DNA of 64,000 nucleotides, taken from contig SVJD01000006.1 of NCBI GenBank assembly GCA_015069165.1, forward strand, positions 1-64,000. The letters run 5' to 3'. The notes beneath the pieces are model-generated. The model did no database searches, was not told where the DNA came from, and saw only the letters and a list, made by a program, of their open reading frames with translations. The position numbers were made by a program, and so were the translations under genes. Source of the DNA: Oscillospiraceae bacterium. Lineage in GTDB: Bacteria > Bacillota > Clostridia > UBA1212 > UBA1255. Positions within the stretch are counted from its first letter, which is position 1. Every line of letters starts with the position of its first letter. Positions 40,533 through 49,594 of the stretch are shown here, piece after piece.

Positions 40533-42218
40533 ATGGGATATATTGATTCACAAGCATGGAAAAATTTAATAGAGATTGTAGCTGACAGTTTATCTGACAG
40601 TATTCGTTTTGCTGAAATATATAAAGTAGACAGAATGAATGCGGAAAAAGCCATCAGAACTTTTACTTCCATAAAAGATATGGCGGCACTTGGAAGTAAA
40701 TCTGCAAGACAGAGCATTGTAGATTACTATATAAGGCTTTTAGAAGCTTATAAGCAAGAAGAATTGGAAGAGATGATCAATAAAGTTGTGGATTTTAAAA
40801 CGATCCGAAATAACGAGCCGGAAATAGTATTTGAGTTATTATTGGCAAATTTTTCTTTTGAAGAAATATGGGATAATTACAGAGAGTTTACTGAGGATTT
40901 GAGTTCTGTCGAGGGTGATTTATTGGTAAAAGTCGGAGAAAAAATGTCTCGGGAAACAAATTTTATGAAAAAATATGAGGCAAAAAGGGAAAAATTGAAT
41001 TTTATATGTATTTTGTTGTATGCAGTGAGCTACGGTCAAAGTTGCATTGAGGCACTGCAATATAAAGATATAAATGAAATCGGTATTTTAAATAAGAATT
41101 ACATTTATATAATACACAAAGGTGCAAAGATTCATTTAAAATTTTTGAAATTCGGAAACAGCGGGACAATAATTAACATTCAGAAAAAAACTACTCAAAA
41201 ATCAGCTCTGAATTATGATATGCAAAACCCTATGTTGGTAACAGCTAAAAATAATTCAAACAGAATAAGTGTTGCAGGATATGATGTTACTCCCGGGGAT
41301 GATGATCTTTATTACAATGAAAGAATCTTTAATTTAAGTATTGTTTCTTTGGAGGATATAAGGGATAAGTACAAAACGGTGGATAATCGTATTGTGGAAT
41401 TCTTGAAATTCAATCAAAGAGGCAGGGGCAGTTTTATTGTATCGGGTTCCGATATGGGTGTGGGAAAGAGTACTTTTTTGCTTTCTATGATAGGCGAATA
41501 CCCGAACTCGTGGGGGATAGGGATTCTCGACCAACAAAATGAGCTGCAAATAGGAGTGAAATATCCCGAAAAGAACGTAATTACGTTGGTTGAAAACAGT
41601 AAAAGAAATTTGGCTCAATGTTTTGCATATTTACTTAAAACTTCTCGCGATGTTCTTGTTGTTAGTGAAATTACTTTGCCGGAAGAGGTTTCGGAGTTGG
41701 TAAACTCAGCTTTAAGGCTTAATGCCGGAGTAAGTGCAACAATGCACTCTTTTTCTCCAAAGGAAGTTATACCGAATTTAAGGAATTTAATGATGAAAAC
41801 GCCGATGTATCATGATAAAAATACAGCAGAGGAGGATATTTCGAATTGTATAGATTTAATAATACATTTGAAAAGGTTAAAATCCGGGCGAATTGTTGTA
41901 GACAGTATACACGAAGTGTTTTCAGATGCATCGTGGAGAGATGAATATGTAAAAAAAGATTTGAGCATAAAAGGAAAACAACAAAAGGACTCTCTTATGA
42001 TGGAATTTATGGATATTGGCATTAAATACTTCAGCAGTTTAATGGCAGGAAAACAATATATGCTTAAAACATTGTTTAAATATAAAGAAAATGCCGAGGA
42101 AGAGGGCTCTGAATGGGAGATTTCAGAGGCTCCGTCGGAACATTACCTAAATAAAATGAGCAGATATGCGGGAGAGGATTATACCGAGGAAATACGAAAA
42201 ATGTTTAAAGGTGTGTGA
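40533..42218 (+). CDS. CpaF/TadA-like secretion ATPase (divergent)
   Basis: Walker A SGSDMGVGKSTFLL, VLVVSEIT Walker B, SATMHSFSPKEV His-box. Start ATG 40533. Confidence 0.8.
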   Translation: MGYIDSQAWKNLIEIVADSLSDSIRFAEIYKVDRMNAEKAIRTFTSIKDMAALGSKSARQSIVDYYIRLLEAYKQEELEEMINKVVDFKTIRNNEPEIVFELLLANFSFEEIWDNYREFTEDLSSVEGDLLVKVGEKMSRETNFMKKYEAKREKLNFICILLYAVSYGQSCIEALQYKDINEIGILNKNYIYIIHKGAKIHLKFLKFGNSGTIINIQKKTTQKSALNYDMQNPMLVTAKNNSNRISVAGYDVTPGDDDLYYNERIFNLSIVSLEDIRDKYKTVDNRIVEFLKFNQRGRGSFIVSGSDMGVGKSTFLLSMIGEYPNSWGIGILDQQNELQIGVKYPEKNVITLVENSKRNLAQCFAYLLKTSRDVLVVSEITLPEEVSELVNSALRLNAGVSATMHSFSPKEVIPNLRNLMMKTPMYHDKNTAEEDISNCIDLIIHLKRLKSGRIVVDSIHEVFSDASWRDEYVKKDLSIKGKQQKDSLMMEFMDIGIKYFSSLMAGKQYMLKTLFKYKENAEEEGSEWEISEAPSEHYLNKMSRYAGEDYTEEIRKMFKGV

Positions 42219-42223
42219 TTTTT

Positions 42224-43183
42224 ATGGAGAAAATTTTATTTGTTTTGTTTTTTACAGGCGGATGTATTTGTATAGCGGGAGCTTTAGCACTTATGGTATT
42301 TAATATTATTCGAAAAAGAAAGTATGGCAGAATTTCATCTTCTGTTTTCTTTGAAAAATATGCAGAGAAAATATACAGACCTCTTTCTAAAAACAAGTAT
42401 TTTGTTAAATTTAATAACGAAATAGCATATAAAATTTCAGTTTTTAACTCTGCGTCTTTTGAAAAGAACAGGCAAATAAGTGTCTTTGTGATTTTGGGGT
42501 TTACATTAGTTGTTTTGATATTATCGGTATTATTTGTATATATTTATATGCCTTATTGGTATATTGCGCTTGTGTACATTGCCTTTTCTCTCACTGCAGT
42601 ATTGTTTTTGTTGCAGTTTGTCTCGGATTCTATTATGAACAGCTATTTAAAACGCTTGCCGGAAGCAATAAAAATTTTACTGTCGAGATTTATGACAAAA
42701 GGCAGTATATCAAAAGCAATTCAAGTAAGTATTCCGGATTTGCCCAAAGGCATTAAAAATGAAATGATAAGAATATATGATGCCATGAAACAAAATGAAA
42801 CAGAAAAAACGAAGGAGGTTTTTTGGGAAATAGACAGAAAGTATACAAATGAACACATGTCTGTTTTACTTGATTTAATTCGTTTAGCACATTACAACGG
42901 CGGAACGGAAAGTGTAAAAATTCAATTTGATACAATGATTAAAGATATTTTGGAGGATTTGGAAAACCAGCAGGACTTAAAAGGTGCGGCAATGAGCTAT
43001 ATCGGAATGTCTGTTGCTTTTATGAGCGCACTTCCCATAGTAAAGCTTTATAATGCAAGTATTTTAAGCAGCTCAGAGATGCAATACTACGATTCTCGCA
43101 GCGGAATGCTTTTTGCTGCCGCATATATAGGTTTTTTGTTTATACTTATTGCGATTTTGTTTTATCTAAAGAAAAAGGGGTGA
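42224..43183 (+). CDS. TadB-like inner membrane platform protein
   Basis: LPEAIKILLSRFMTKGSISKAI type II F-like core; TM segments. Confidence 0.65.
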   Translation: MEKILFVLFFTGGCICIAGALALMVFNIIRKRKYGRISSSVFFEKYAEKIYRPLSKNKYFVKFNNEIAYKISVFNSASFEKNRQISVFVILGFTLVVLILSVLFVYIYMPYWYIALVYIAFSLTAVLFLLQFVSDSIMNSYLKRLPEAIKILLSRFMTKGSISKAIQVSIPDLPKGIKNEMIRIYDAMKQNETEKTKEVFWEIDRKYTNEHMSVLLDLIRLAHYNGGTESVKIQFDTMIKDILEDLENQQDLKGAAMSYIGMSVAFMSALPIVKLYNASILSSSEMQYYDSRSGMLFAAAYIGFLFILIAILFYLKKKG

Positions 43184-43189
43184 AAAGCA

Positions 43190-43828
43190 GTGAAATTGAG
43201 ATTTTTCTTTTTGGGAAGCTCTCTTATGATAGGTATAGCGGTTGTTTTGACGGATCTTGTGATAGGAGAAATACAGCAAGAAGAATTATTGCTTAAGATA
43301 ATCATTACAATTATTGTTTCTTGCATTGCTTTTTATGTTCCCTTTTTGATTAAGTTTATACAAAAGTCGGGAGAGACTTTTAAAAAGAGAAAGGAATTAC
43401 GCTTTTTAAAGAAAATTTTTGTTATGTGCGGAAGTGTAAAGCCGGTGGATTATATGCAGGTTGTAAATAACATGTATGAAAGAGCAGACTGCTATAAAAA
43501 AGATTTGGAAAACATTATGGATGTTTTACGTAAAAGTAATGTAGATAAAGAAGACTTTTTTTATGAACTTTTGAGTGAAACTCAGGATATAGATTCTAAA
43601 TTGTTTTATGAAAAAATATGTATAGGATTTTTATATGATTTTGATTTAGCTATCAAAAGTATTGAGGGGGATTTTTTACAGGAAAAAAGGGCATATGCCA
43701 GATTTATCAAAAAACGTGTGAATCTTATCCATATAGTGGGAGTAACGGGACTATTTGTTGCTATGACGATTCTTTTAATGTATATGTTAAAACCCTGGTT
43801 AAATTCTATGAGTTTTCAACAGTTTTAA
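43190..43828 (+). CDS. TadC-like inner membrane platform protein
   Basis: Two N-terminal TMs, cytoplasmic helical region, C-terminal TM; follows tadB-like gene. Confidence 0.55.
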   Translation: MKLRFFFLGSSLMIGIAVVLTDLVIGEIQQEELLLKIIITIIVSCIAFYVPFLIKFIQKSGETFKKRKELRFLKKIFVMCGSVKPVDYMQVVNNMYERADCYKKDLENIMDVLRKSNVDKEDFFYELLSETQDIDSKLFYEKICIGFLYDFDLAIKSIEGDFLQEKRAYARFIKKRVNLIHIVGVTGLFVAMTILLMYMLKPWLNSMSFQQF

Positions 43829-43855
43829 GTAATAAAATAAACGGAGGTATATTAA

Positions 43856-44275
43856 ATGGATAAAGTTGTAACTGAAATTATAATCGGAGCAGTAATTCTT
43901 GCACTGCTTATTTCAATAATACCCATTTACAGAAGCAGCGCAGCTTTGGTAAGTGCTGCAGGGCAGACCATAGATGCCAATGAAAATATTAAGGAGGTGA
44001 CTTTCGGAAGAATCCCCGGAAAAGGGGATGTTGTCTATGGGGGATATTTATTGGACTTTGTTCGGTATTCAACAGAAAAATATGAAACAAAAATAAATGT
44101 GGAGTTTTCTGATGAAATGTATGTTATTCATAAAGACAGTAATTTAAATTCTCTTAAAAAAATAGAGAACGATATGCTGTTTGAAGTAAAGCACAGTGTA
44201 TTGGACGGGAATAGATTGGAACTTTACTTTGCTTTTTGTGATGAGGAAAGTTTAAGCGGTGAAGAAGTTGTGTGA
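43856..44275 (+). CDS. Pilin-like/TadE-like protein
   Basis: N-terminal hydrophobic helix VTEIIIGAVILALLISIIPIYRSS followed by small soluble domain. Confidence 0.45.
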   Translation: MDKVVTEIIIGAVILALLISIIPIYRSSAALVSAAGQTIDANENIKEVTFGRIPGKGDVVYGGYLLDFVRYSTEKYETKINVEFSDEMYVIHKDSNLNSLKKIENDMLFEVKHSVLDGNRLELYFAFCDEESLSGEEVV

Positions 44276-44316
44276 TTGCTTTAGATTGTAATGATTTTTA
44301 TGATAGGAGAGTGTAT

Positions 44317-44685
44317 ATGGAAAAGGTTATTGCTAGTATAGTTATTATTGTTTTGACAATGGGACTTATTAGTTATGCGATTGTCGGACAGATGGGAGGC
44401 TTCAGAGATACTGCTGACGTGGTAACGGAAGAAGAAAGCAGATTGGACACGATGTTAAAAGATACTTCTGTTGTTCCTTTGACTACAGTAAAAAATTATT
44501 TAAACAAAAGTTCTGCATCCGGATATGAAATCAGTGTTGACGGCGAAAGTATTACCAGTACAGAAGAACTTTCGGAATATAATGACAATACGTTGTTCAC
44601 AATGAGCAAAACATACGATGCATACGGCAAAATAACTAATATTTCTTTTGTGCTTAAGGATCAATCGTTTGCTAAAGCGGTTTGA
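44317..44685 (+). CDS. Pilin-like protein
   Basis: MEKVIASIVIIVLTMGLISYAIVGQMGG..; own start ATG 44317 after AGGAGAG; followed by strong hairpin. Confidence 0.5.
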   Translation: MEKVIASIVIIVLTMGLISYAIVGQMGGFRDTADVVTEEESRLDTMLKDTSVVPLTTVKNYLNKSSASGYEISVDGESITSTEELSEYNDNTLFTMSKTYDAYGKITNISFVLKDQSFAKAV

Positions 44686-44695
44686 GAAAAATTTA

Positions 44696-44729
44696 TTTCG
44701 GGTGTCGGTAATAATGCCGATGCCCGAAA
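44696..44729 (+). other. Intercistronic 13-bp RNA hairpin
   Basis: TTTCGGGTGTCGG-TAATAATG-CCGATGCCCGAAA (two G:U pairs). Confidence 0.8.
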
Positions 44730-44756
44730 GATTTAATTAAAGGGGGTTGGGGATAT

Positions 44757-45164
44757 ATGACGGGAAAGTTTGTGGCATATATTTTATCAATAGGAGCATT
44801 CTTCTATATAGTTTTGATATGTCTGTCATTTTTTATTTATATGGCGACAAGTGAACGGGTAAACGATATTTGTTATGATGCGGCGGAAACTATAAGCACA
44901 AGAGGCTATTTATCGAAAGATGTTTTATCATACATTAAAGGAAATCTTTCCTGTTACGGAGAATATCAAATCAATTTTACTTTGGAAAAAAGAATTGGAG
45001 AAAGGGCTGTTTATTATCACGGGGAAGAGCAAATTGCCGAGAAGGTTCTTTCTAAGGGAGATAGGGTAATTATTTCTGCAACCGGAGAAAATCCGACATT
45101 ATTTGAAAAAATTACAGGTGCAGATATGAATATTGCAACGGTTAAAGTTGCTATTGTAAATTAA
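44757..45164 (+). CDS. Pilin-like/minor pseudopilin-like membrane protein
   Basis: N-terminal TM and small extracellular domain, in the Tad-like operon. Confidence 0.45.
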   Translation: MTGKFVAYILSIGAFFYIVLICLSFFIYMATSERVNDICYDAAETISTRGYLSKDVLSYIKGNLSCYGEYQINFTLEKRIGERAVYYHGEEQIAEKVLSKGDRVIISATGENPTLFEKITGADMNIATVKVAIVN

Positions 45165-45181
45165 AAGAGAGGGTGGATTTA

Positions 45182-45715
45182 ATGCAGCAAATATTATGTT
45201 TTTTTGTGTCAATATTCATTTTTTCTTCTTTGTTTGTATCTTCTGTAAAACCTCTCGGAGAAAAACAAAAAAGCAGAGAAGCAAAACAAAATTTAAATAC
45301 TGCAGGAAGAGAAGTTGTTAATCACATTGAATATGATAATGGGAAATTTAAAATAAACGAAGAAACATATTTAAAAAGTATATCATCACTGAACAACTCG
45401 TGTGAAATAATAGGAGCAATTTTTAATTATGAAGAATGTATCACTGTTGCCAAGAAAAAGGGAAACGAAGTTATTGTTAAGAAAGTTTCTGCAAAACAGA
45501 TGAATAAAAGCAACAGAAGGAATTCTGTAAATTCTTTACTTGGTTTTTTATTTGATGAAAAAGACAAAGAAATTTATATAAATATAGCGTTAGAAGAAGA
45601 GGGCGATTTTTTTAATGAGGAACTTTTTAACAAAATGAAAGAAAATACGGCGTTCATAATAGGGTTAAAAGAAAGCAAAGTTATTGTTTCGGGATTTGAG
45701 TTAATTAAACAATAG
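45182..45715 (+). CDS. Small membrane-anchored protein of Tad-like operon
   Basis: N-terminal hydrophobic segment QQILCFFVSIFIFSSLFVSSV; last gene before the convergent gap. Confidence 0.45.
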   Translation: MQQILCFFVSIFIFSSLFVSSVKPLGEKQKSREAKQNLNTAGREVVNHIEYDNGKFKINEETYLKSISSLNNSCEIIGAIFNYEECITVAKKKGNEVIVKKVSAKQMNKSNRRNSVNSLLGFLFDEKDKEIYINIALEEEGDFFNEELFNKMKENTAFIIGLKESKVIVSGFELIKQ

Positions 45716-45727
45716 TTTTACACAGAG

Positions 45728-45914
45728 TTTTCCACAGAATATTGTGGAAAACCTTGTGGATTTCGCAAAAACGAATATATGCGTTATAAACAGGTCAAAA
45801 ACGAAAAGGTATCATTTATAGCGAAAAATCAGATGTTCTCCACAGAAAACCTGTGGATAAGTCGGAAATTTCTGTGAATAAGTCTGCGGAAAATTGTGGA
45901 ATACTTGTGGAAAT
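45728..45914. promoter_or_regulatory. DnaA-box cluster
   Basis: Eight DnaA-box-like 9-mers: TTTTCCACA 45728, TGTGGAAAA 45743, TGTGGATTT 45755, TTCTCCACA 45836, TGTGGATAA 45852 (perfect), TGTGAATAA 45873, TGTGGAATA 45895, TGTGGAAAT 45906. Confidence 0.8.
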
Positions 45915-45950
45915 CGCTTTTTGAAATATTAAGAAAAGTTTAATTTTTTG

Positions 45951-46628
45951 TTACATCAGATAAAAAAGTATACTAAAGAAATGCAGGATACTTCCGATTA
46001 AAACAAACAAGTGAAAGACAGAATGCATGTAACGTATGTTTTTCTTTTTGCTTAAACCATATAAAACAGCACCTAGAGTATATGATATGCCTCCTATAAG
46101 TAAAAACATAAGACAATTTGGGTGAAAATGTTTTATCATCGGCCCTGTTACTGTGGCAACACACCAACCCATTGCTATATAACAAATCATGGAAAAAACC
46201 TTGAATTTTTTCATGTTTACAGCATTAAGAACGATTCCTAAAGCAGCGGCAGCCCAGATAATTCCGAAAATTGTCCATGCAAGACCGGGACTATGCGGTC
46301 GCAGGCCGCTAAGCATATACGGGGTGTATGTTCCGGCAATAAGGAAGAAAATAGAACAATGGTCTATTATGCGAAAAACTTTTTTTGCTTTTTTATGAGT
46401 TATCCCATGGTAAAGACTTGACATTGTATAGAGAATAAGCATTGAACCGCCGTAAATCGCACCGCTTACAACGCCCCACACATTTCCGTGTATAGCGGCC
46501 ATAATTACGCATAAAGTTATAGAAACAATTGCCAAAGCGCCTCCGACAATATGTGAAACCATATTGAAAATCTCTTCTCCCTTAGTATAAAGAGGTGTAT
46601 CATTTTCTTTTGTTTTTATATTTTGCAT
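45951..46628 (-). CDS. trhA: Hemolysin III/TrhA family membrane protein
   Basis: EEIFNMVSHIVGGALAIVS, SLYHGITHKKAKKVFRIIDHCSIFFLIAGTYTP. Confidence 0.94.
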   Translation of the reverse strand: MQNIKTKENDTPLYTKGEEIFNMVSHIVGGALAIVSITLCVIMAAIHGNVWGVVSGAIYGGSMLILYTMSSLYHGITHKKAKKVFRIIDHCSIFFLIAGTYTPYMLSGLRPHSPGLAWTIFGIIWAAAALGIVLNAVNMKKFKVFSMICYIAMGWCVATVTGPMIKHFHPNCLMFLLIGGISYTLGAVLYGLSKKKNIRYMHSVFHLFVLIGSILHFFSILFYLM

Positions 46629-46744
46629 ATTAAATACTCCTGTTTTTTATCTGTAGGGAACAGTATACATTAATTTCCAAAAAAATACAAAAATAGTTTT
46701 GCGAAATGAGAATATGTGCTATAATTGCGTGCGGAGGCGATTTA

Positions 46745-47587
46745 ATGATCTCAGAAAATAAGTACTGCGTTGAGAGTCTAAAACAAATAAAATGCTTTTT
46801 GTTAGATATGGATGGCACTATTTATTTGGGAGATAATGTTATTAACGGCACTCATGAGTTTCTTGATATATTAAAAAAGCAAAATAAAAGAGCAATGTAT
46901 ATCACCAATAATTCATCGAAAGCAACGTCTCAATATGTTGAAAAACTTTCAAGATTGGGGATTTCTTCTAAAGAAGAAGATTTTTTTACTTCGGTTAATG
47001 CTCTGGAGTATAATCTGACAATTAAAAAACCGGGAGCAAGACTTTTTGTTTTGGGTACACCGGCTTTTGAAGAGTATCTTACCGAAAAAGGTTTTGAAAT
47101 AGTAAAAGAATATTATAAAGAAGAAGAAAAAAGGCCGGATTTTGTCATTTTAGCCTTTGATTTGACATTAACTTATGATAAACTGCGTATTGCGTGTGAT
47201 TATATAGCAGATGGTGTCGAATACTGGTCTACTCATCCGGATATGGTTTGTCCGGTGGCGGATGGACGTTTTATACCCGATGCGGGGTCTTTTATAGAAT
47301 GTATATACGGAACCACGGGAAAAAGACCGTCTTTTATAGTCGGAAAGCCGAATCCTTGTATGATTCAAGTGATTATGGAAAAATACGGATACAAGCCGGA
47401 TGAAGTCGCAGTTATTGGTGACAGACTTCATACAGATATAATGTCAGCGGTTAATGCCGGAGTGAAATCCATTTGTGTTTTGAGCGGCGAAACGAAAATT
47501 GAAGACATTGAAAAAATAGAAGAAAAGAATAAACCGAGTTATGTTTTTGACAGCATAGAAGATGTGTACGATATATTGAAAAAATGA
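46745..47587 (+). CDS. HAD-IIA family hydrolase (NagD-like)
   Basis: CFLLDMDGTIYLGD, YITNNSSKA, GKPNPCMIQV, VIGDRLHTDIMSAVNAG. Confidence 0.93.
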   Translation: MISENKYCVESLKQIKCFLLDMDGTIYLGDNVINGTHEFLDILKKQNKRAMYITNNSSKATSQYVEKLSRLGISSKEEDFFTSVNALEYNLTIKKPGARLFVLGTPAFEEYLTEKGFEIVKEYYKEEEKRPDFVILAFDLTLTYDKLRIACDYIADGVEYWSTHPDMVCPVADGRFIPDAGSFIECIYGTTGKRPSFIVGKPNPCMIQVIMEKYGYKPDEVAVIGDRLHTDIMSAVNAGVKSICVLSGETKIEDIEKIEEKNKPSYVFDSIEDVYDILKK

Positions 47588-47644
47588 AGAATAAGCCGGA
47601 CAAGCGGTACAAAAAATATTTACAGTAAATTTGGGGTTGGTATT

Positions 47645-49006
47645 TTGAAAAAAAGTGAGCAATATAAAAGAATTTTTCGTTTGGGATTTGTAGCAATACT
47701 GTTTTTGGCAGAAATGCTCTTGTTCTATTATGTATGGAGAACATATTACAGTGACCTTATGGAAATCACTTACGCAAACTTAGGACACTGGATGATTGTC
47801 GGTGTATACGGATTGATGCTTTATATCTTTACTGTTTTGTTTGCAGGTTGGAAAATAGGTTACTTGCGAATATTTAATACTGTATATTTGCAATCTATTG
47901 CGACAATATCTGCAAACATAATTATTTATTTGCAGATAGTATTGCTTACAAAGCATTTTTATTCGGTAGTACCCATAATTGTTATGAGTCTTGCAGATGT
48001 TGCCATAATTGCTTTGTGGAGTCCGATTGCGTCACTTCTTTACAGAGTTGTATATCCTCCGAGAAAAGTTTTAATGGTATATGCAGAGCGTTGGTTTGAG
48101 GGAATTTTGGAAAAGTTCAATTCAAGAGCCGATTGTTTCCACGTAGAGGAACTAATCAATGTTACGGAAGGTTTGGAGGCTATTTACGAAAAGTGCCATT
48201 TATACGAAGCTGTAATTATATGTGATGTTCCGTCAGAAACAAGAAATAAAATATTGAAATATTGTTATGATAATTCAATAAGAACATATACTACACCTAA
48301 GATTTCTGATGTTATAATGAGAAGTTCAGAGGAAATACATCTTTTTGACACTCCGCTTTTGCTTTCAAGAAATGTAGGACTTACTGCTGAGCAGAGATTT
48401 ATGAAAAGATTTTTTGATATTGTGCTTTCTGCTCTTGCGTTGTTAATCTTTTGGCCTTTCATGGCAATTATTGCCGTAGCAATAAAGCTTGATGACAGAG
48501 GTCCTGTGTTTTTCAAACAAGACAGAGTAACAAAAGACGGCAAAGTATTTTCTATATTGAAATTCCGAAGTATGATTGTAGATGCAGAGAAAAACGGAGC
48601 AGTTATTCCGGCAGTAGATAACGACCCCAGAATAACAAGAGTCGGCAAAATAATAAGAAAAATCAGAGTGGACGAGCTTCCTCAAATTCTCAATATTTTA
48701 AAAGGAGAAATGAGTATTGTAGGTCCGAGACCGGAGCGCGTTGAGCATGTAGAAAAGTATAAAAAAGAAATTCCTGAGTTTAAATACAGAGAAAAAGTTA
48801 AAGCAGGACTTACAGGTGTGGCGCAAGTGTATGGTAAATATAATACTTCTGCGTATGACAAGTTGAAACTTGACCTTATGTATATACAGAATTACAGAGT
48901 TTTATTTGATATAGAATTGATTATTCAAACAGTAAAAATTTTGTTTGAGAAAGAAAGTACAGAAGGTTTCGATAAGGTTAAGACAAAAAAAGATGAAGAT
49001 AAATAA
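47645..49006 (+). CDS. Polyprenyl-phosphate sugar-1-phosphate transferase (exopolysaccharide biosynthesis)
   Basis: KRFFDIVLSALALLIFWPFM, FFKQDRVTKDGKVFSILKFRSM, RVDELPQILNILKGEMSIVGPRPE. Confidence 0.94.
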   Translation: MKKSEQYKRIFRLGFVAILFLAEMLLFYYVWRTYYSDLMEITYANLGHWMIVGVYGLMLYIFTVLFAGWKIGYLRIFNTVYLQSIATISANIIIYLQIVLLTKHFYSVVPIIVMSLADVAIIALWSPIASLLYRVVYPPRKVLMVYAERWFEGILEKFNSRADCFHVEELINVTEGLEAIYEKCHLYEAVIICDVPSETRNKILKYCYDNSIRTYTTPKISDVIMRSSEEIHLFDTPLLLSRNVGLTAEQRFMKRFFDIVLSALALLIFWPFMAIIAVAIKLDDRGPVFFKQDRVTKDGKVFSILKFRSMIVDAEKNGAVIPAVDNDPRITRVGKIIRKIRVDELPQILNILKGEMSIVGPRPERVEHVEKYKKEIPEFKYREKVKAGLTGVAQVYGKYNTSAYDKLKLDLMYIQNYRVLFDIELIIQTVKILFEKESTEGFDKVKTKKDEDK

Positions 49007-49025
49007 TCTGATTTGAAATTTTGTG

Positions 49026-49053
49026 TTGACGTAAAAGGATTTTATGGTATAAT
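49026..49053 (+). promoter_or_regulatory. Sigma70-type promoter of tRNA-Ser
   Basis: TTGACG-16 bp-TATAAT. Confidence 0.75.
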
Positions 49054-49072
49054 CATAAAAGCTCGGCGACAC

Positions 49073-49164
49073 GGAGATATACCCAAGTTGGCCGAAGGGG
49101 CGCCCCTGCTAAGGGTGTAGGTCGGGAAACCGGCGCGAGAGTTCAAATCTCTCTATCTCCGCCA
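49073..49164 (+). tRNA. tRNA-Ser (GCT)
   Basis: GGAGATA..TATCTCC acceptor, anticodon loop CTGCTAA, long variable arm, T-arm GAGAGTTCAAATCTCTC, CCA. Confidence 0.96.
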
Positions 49165-49169
49165 CAGCG

Positions 49170-49202
49170 AAAACGGCATCCAAAAGGGTGCTGTTTTTTT
49201 TG
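49170..49202 (+). terminator. tRNA-Ser terminator
   Basis: ACGGCATCC-AAAA-GGGTGCTGT-TTTTTTT. Confidence 0.8.
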
Positions 49203-49218
49203 TTTTTTTAAAAAAATG

Positions 49219-49247
49219 TTGACAAACGCATTTTGCAGTGTTAAAAT
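49219..49247 (+). promoter_or_regulatory. Promoter of T-box transcript
   Basis: TTGACA-17 bp-TAAAAT. Confidence 0.8.
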
Positions 49248-49254
49248 GCGTAGC

Positions 49255-49536
49255 GAATTTGAATATCGCAAGAAACGACTATGATGAAGACGGTCGGAAT
49301 TTGAAACTGCACAGAGAGTTGTCGGTTGGTGTGAGACAACAGTGAATTTTTCCAATGACTTATCACTTCTGAGTCGGAGGACCGAAAGGCAATGCTTAGT
49401 AGACTCCTTCCGTAATGCTGCGTAAAGGCAAAGGGCTTGTTTGAGCTCGGAAAGTGACGGAAAATTTTCCGTAATTTGAGTGGTACCGCGGGTTTTACAA
49501 CTCGTCTCAAAAGTTTTCTTTTGGGGCGAGTTTTTT
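49255..49536 (+). ncRNA. T-box riboswitch leader
   Basis: Stem I distal features AGAGAG..GGTGTGA, base CGACT..AGTCG, T-box core TGAGTGGTACCGCGG, terminator ACTCGTCTCAAAAG-TTTT-CTTTTGGGGCGAGT-TTTTTT. Confidence 0.93.
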
Positions 49537-49594
49537 GTTTTATTCAAATTCGTAACCATTAAAAATATGTCAAAATTGAAAGGAGACAACAAAA

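Noticed and set aside
49143-49592. Minus-strand ORF over the T-box leader
   Set aside because: Region is explained by the structured T-box RNA and tRNA terminator.
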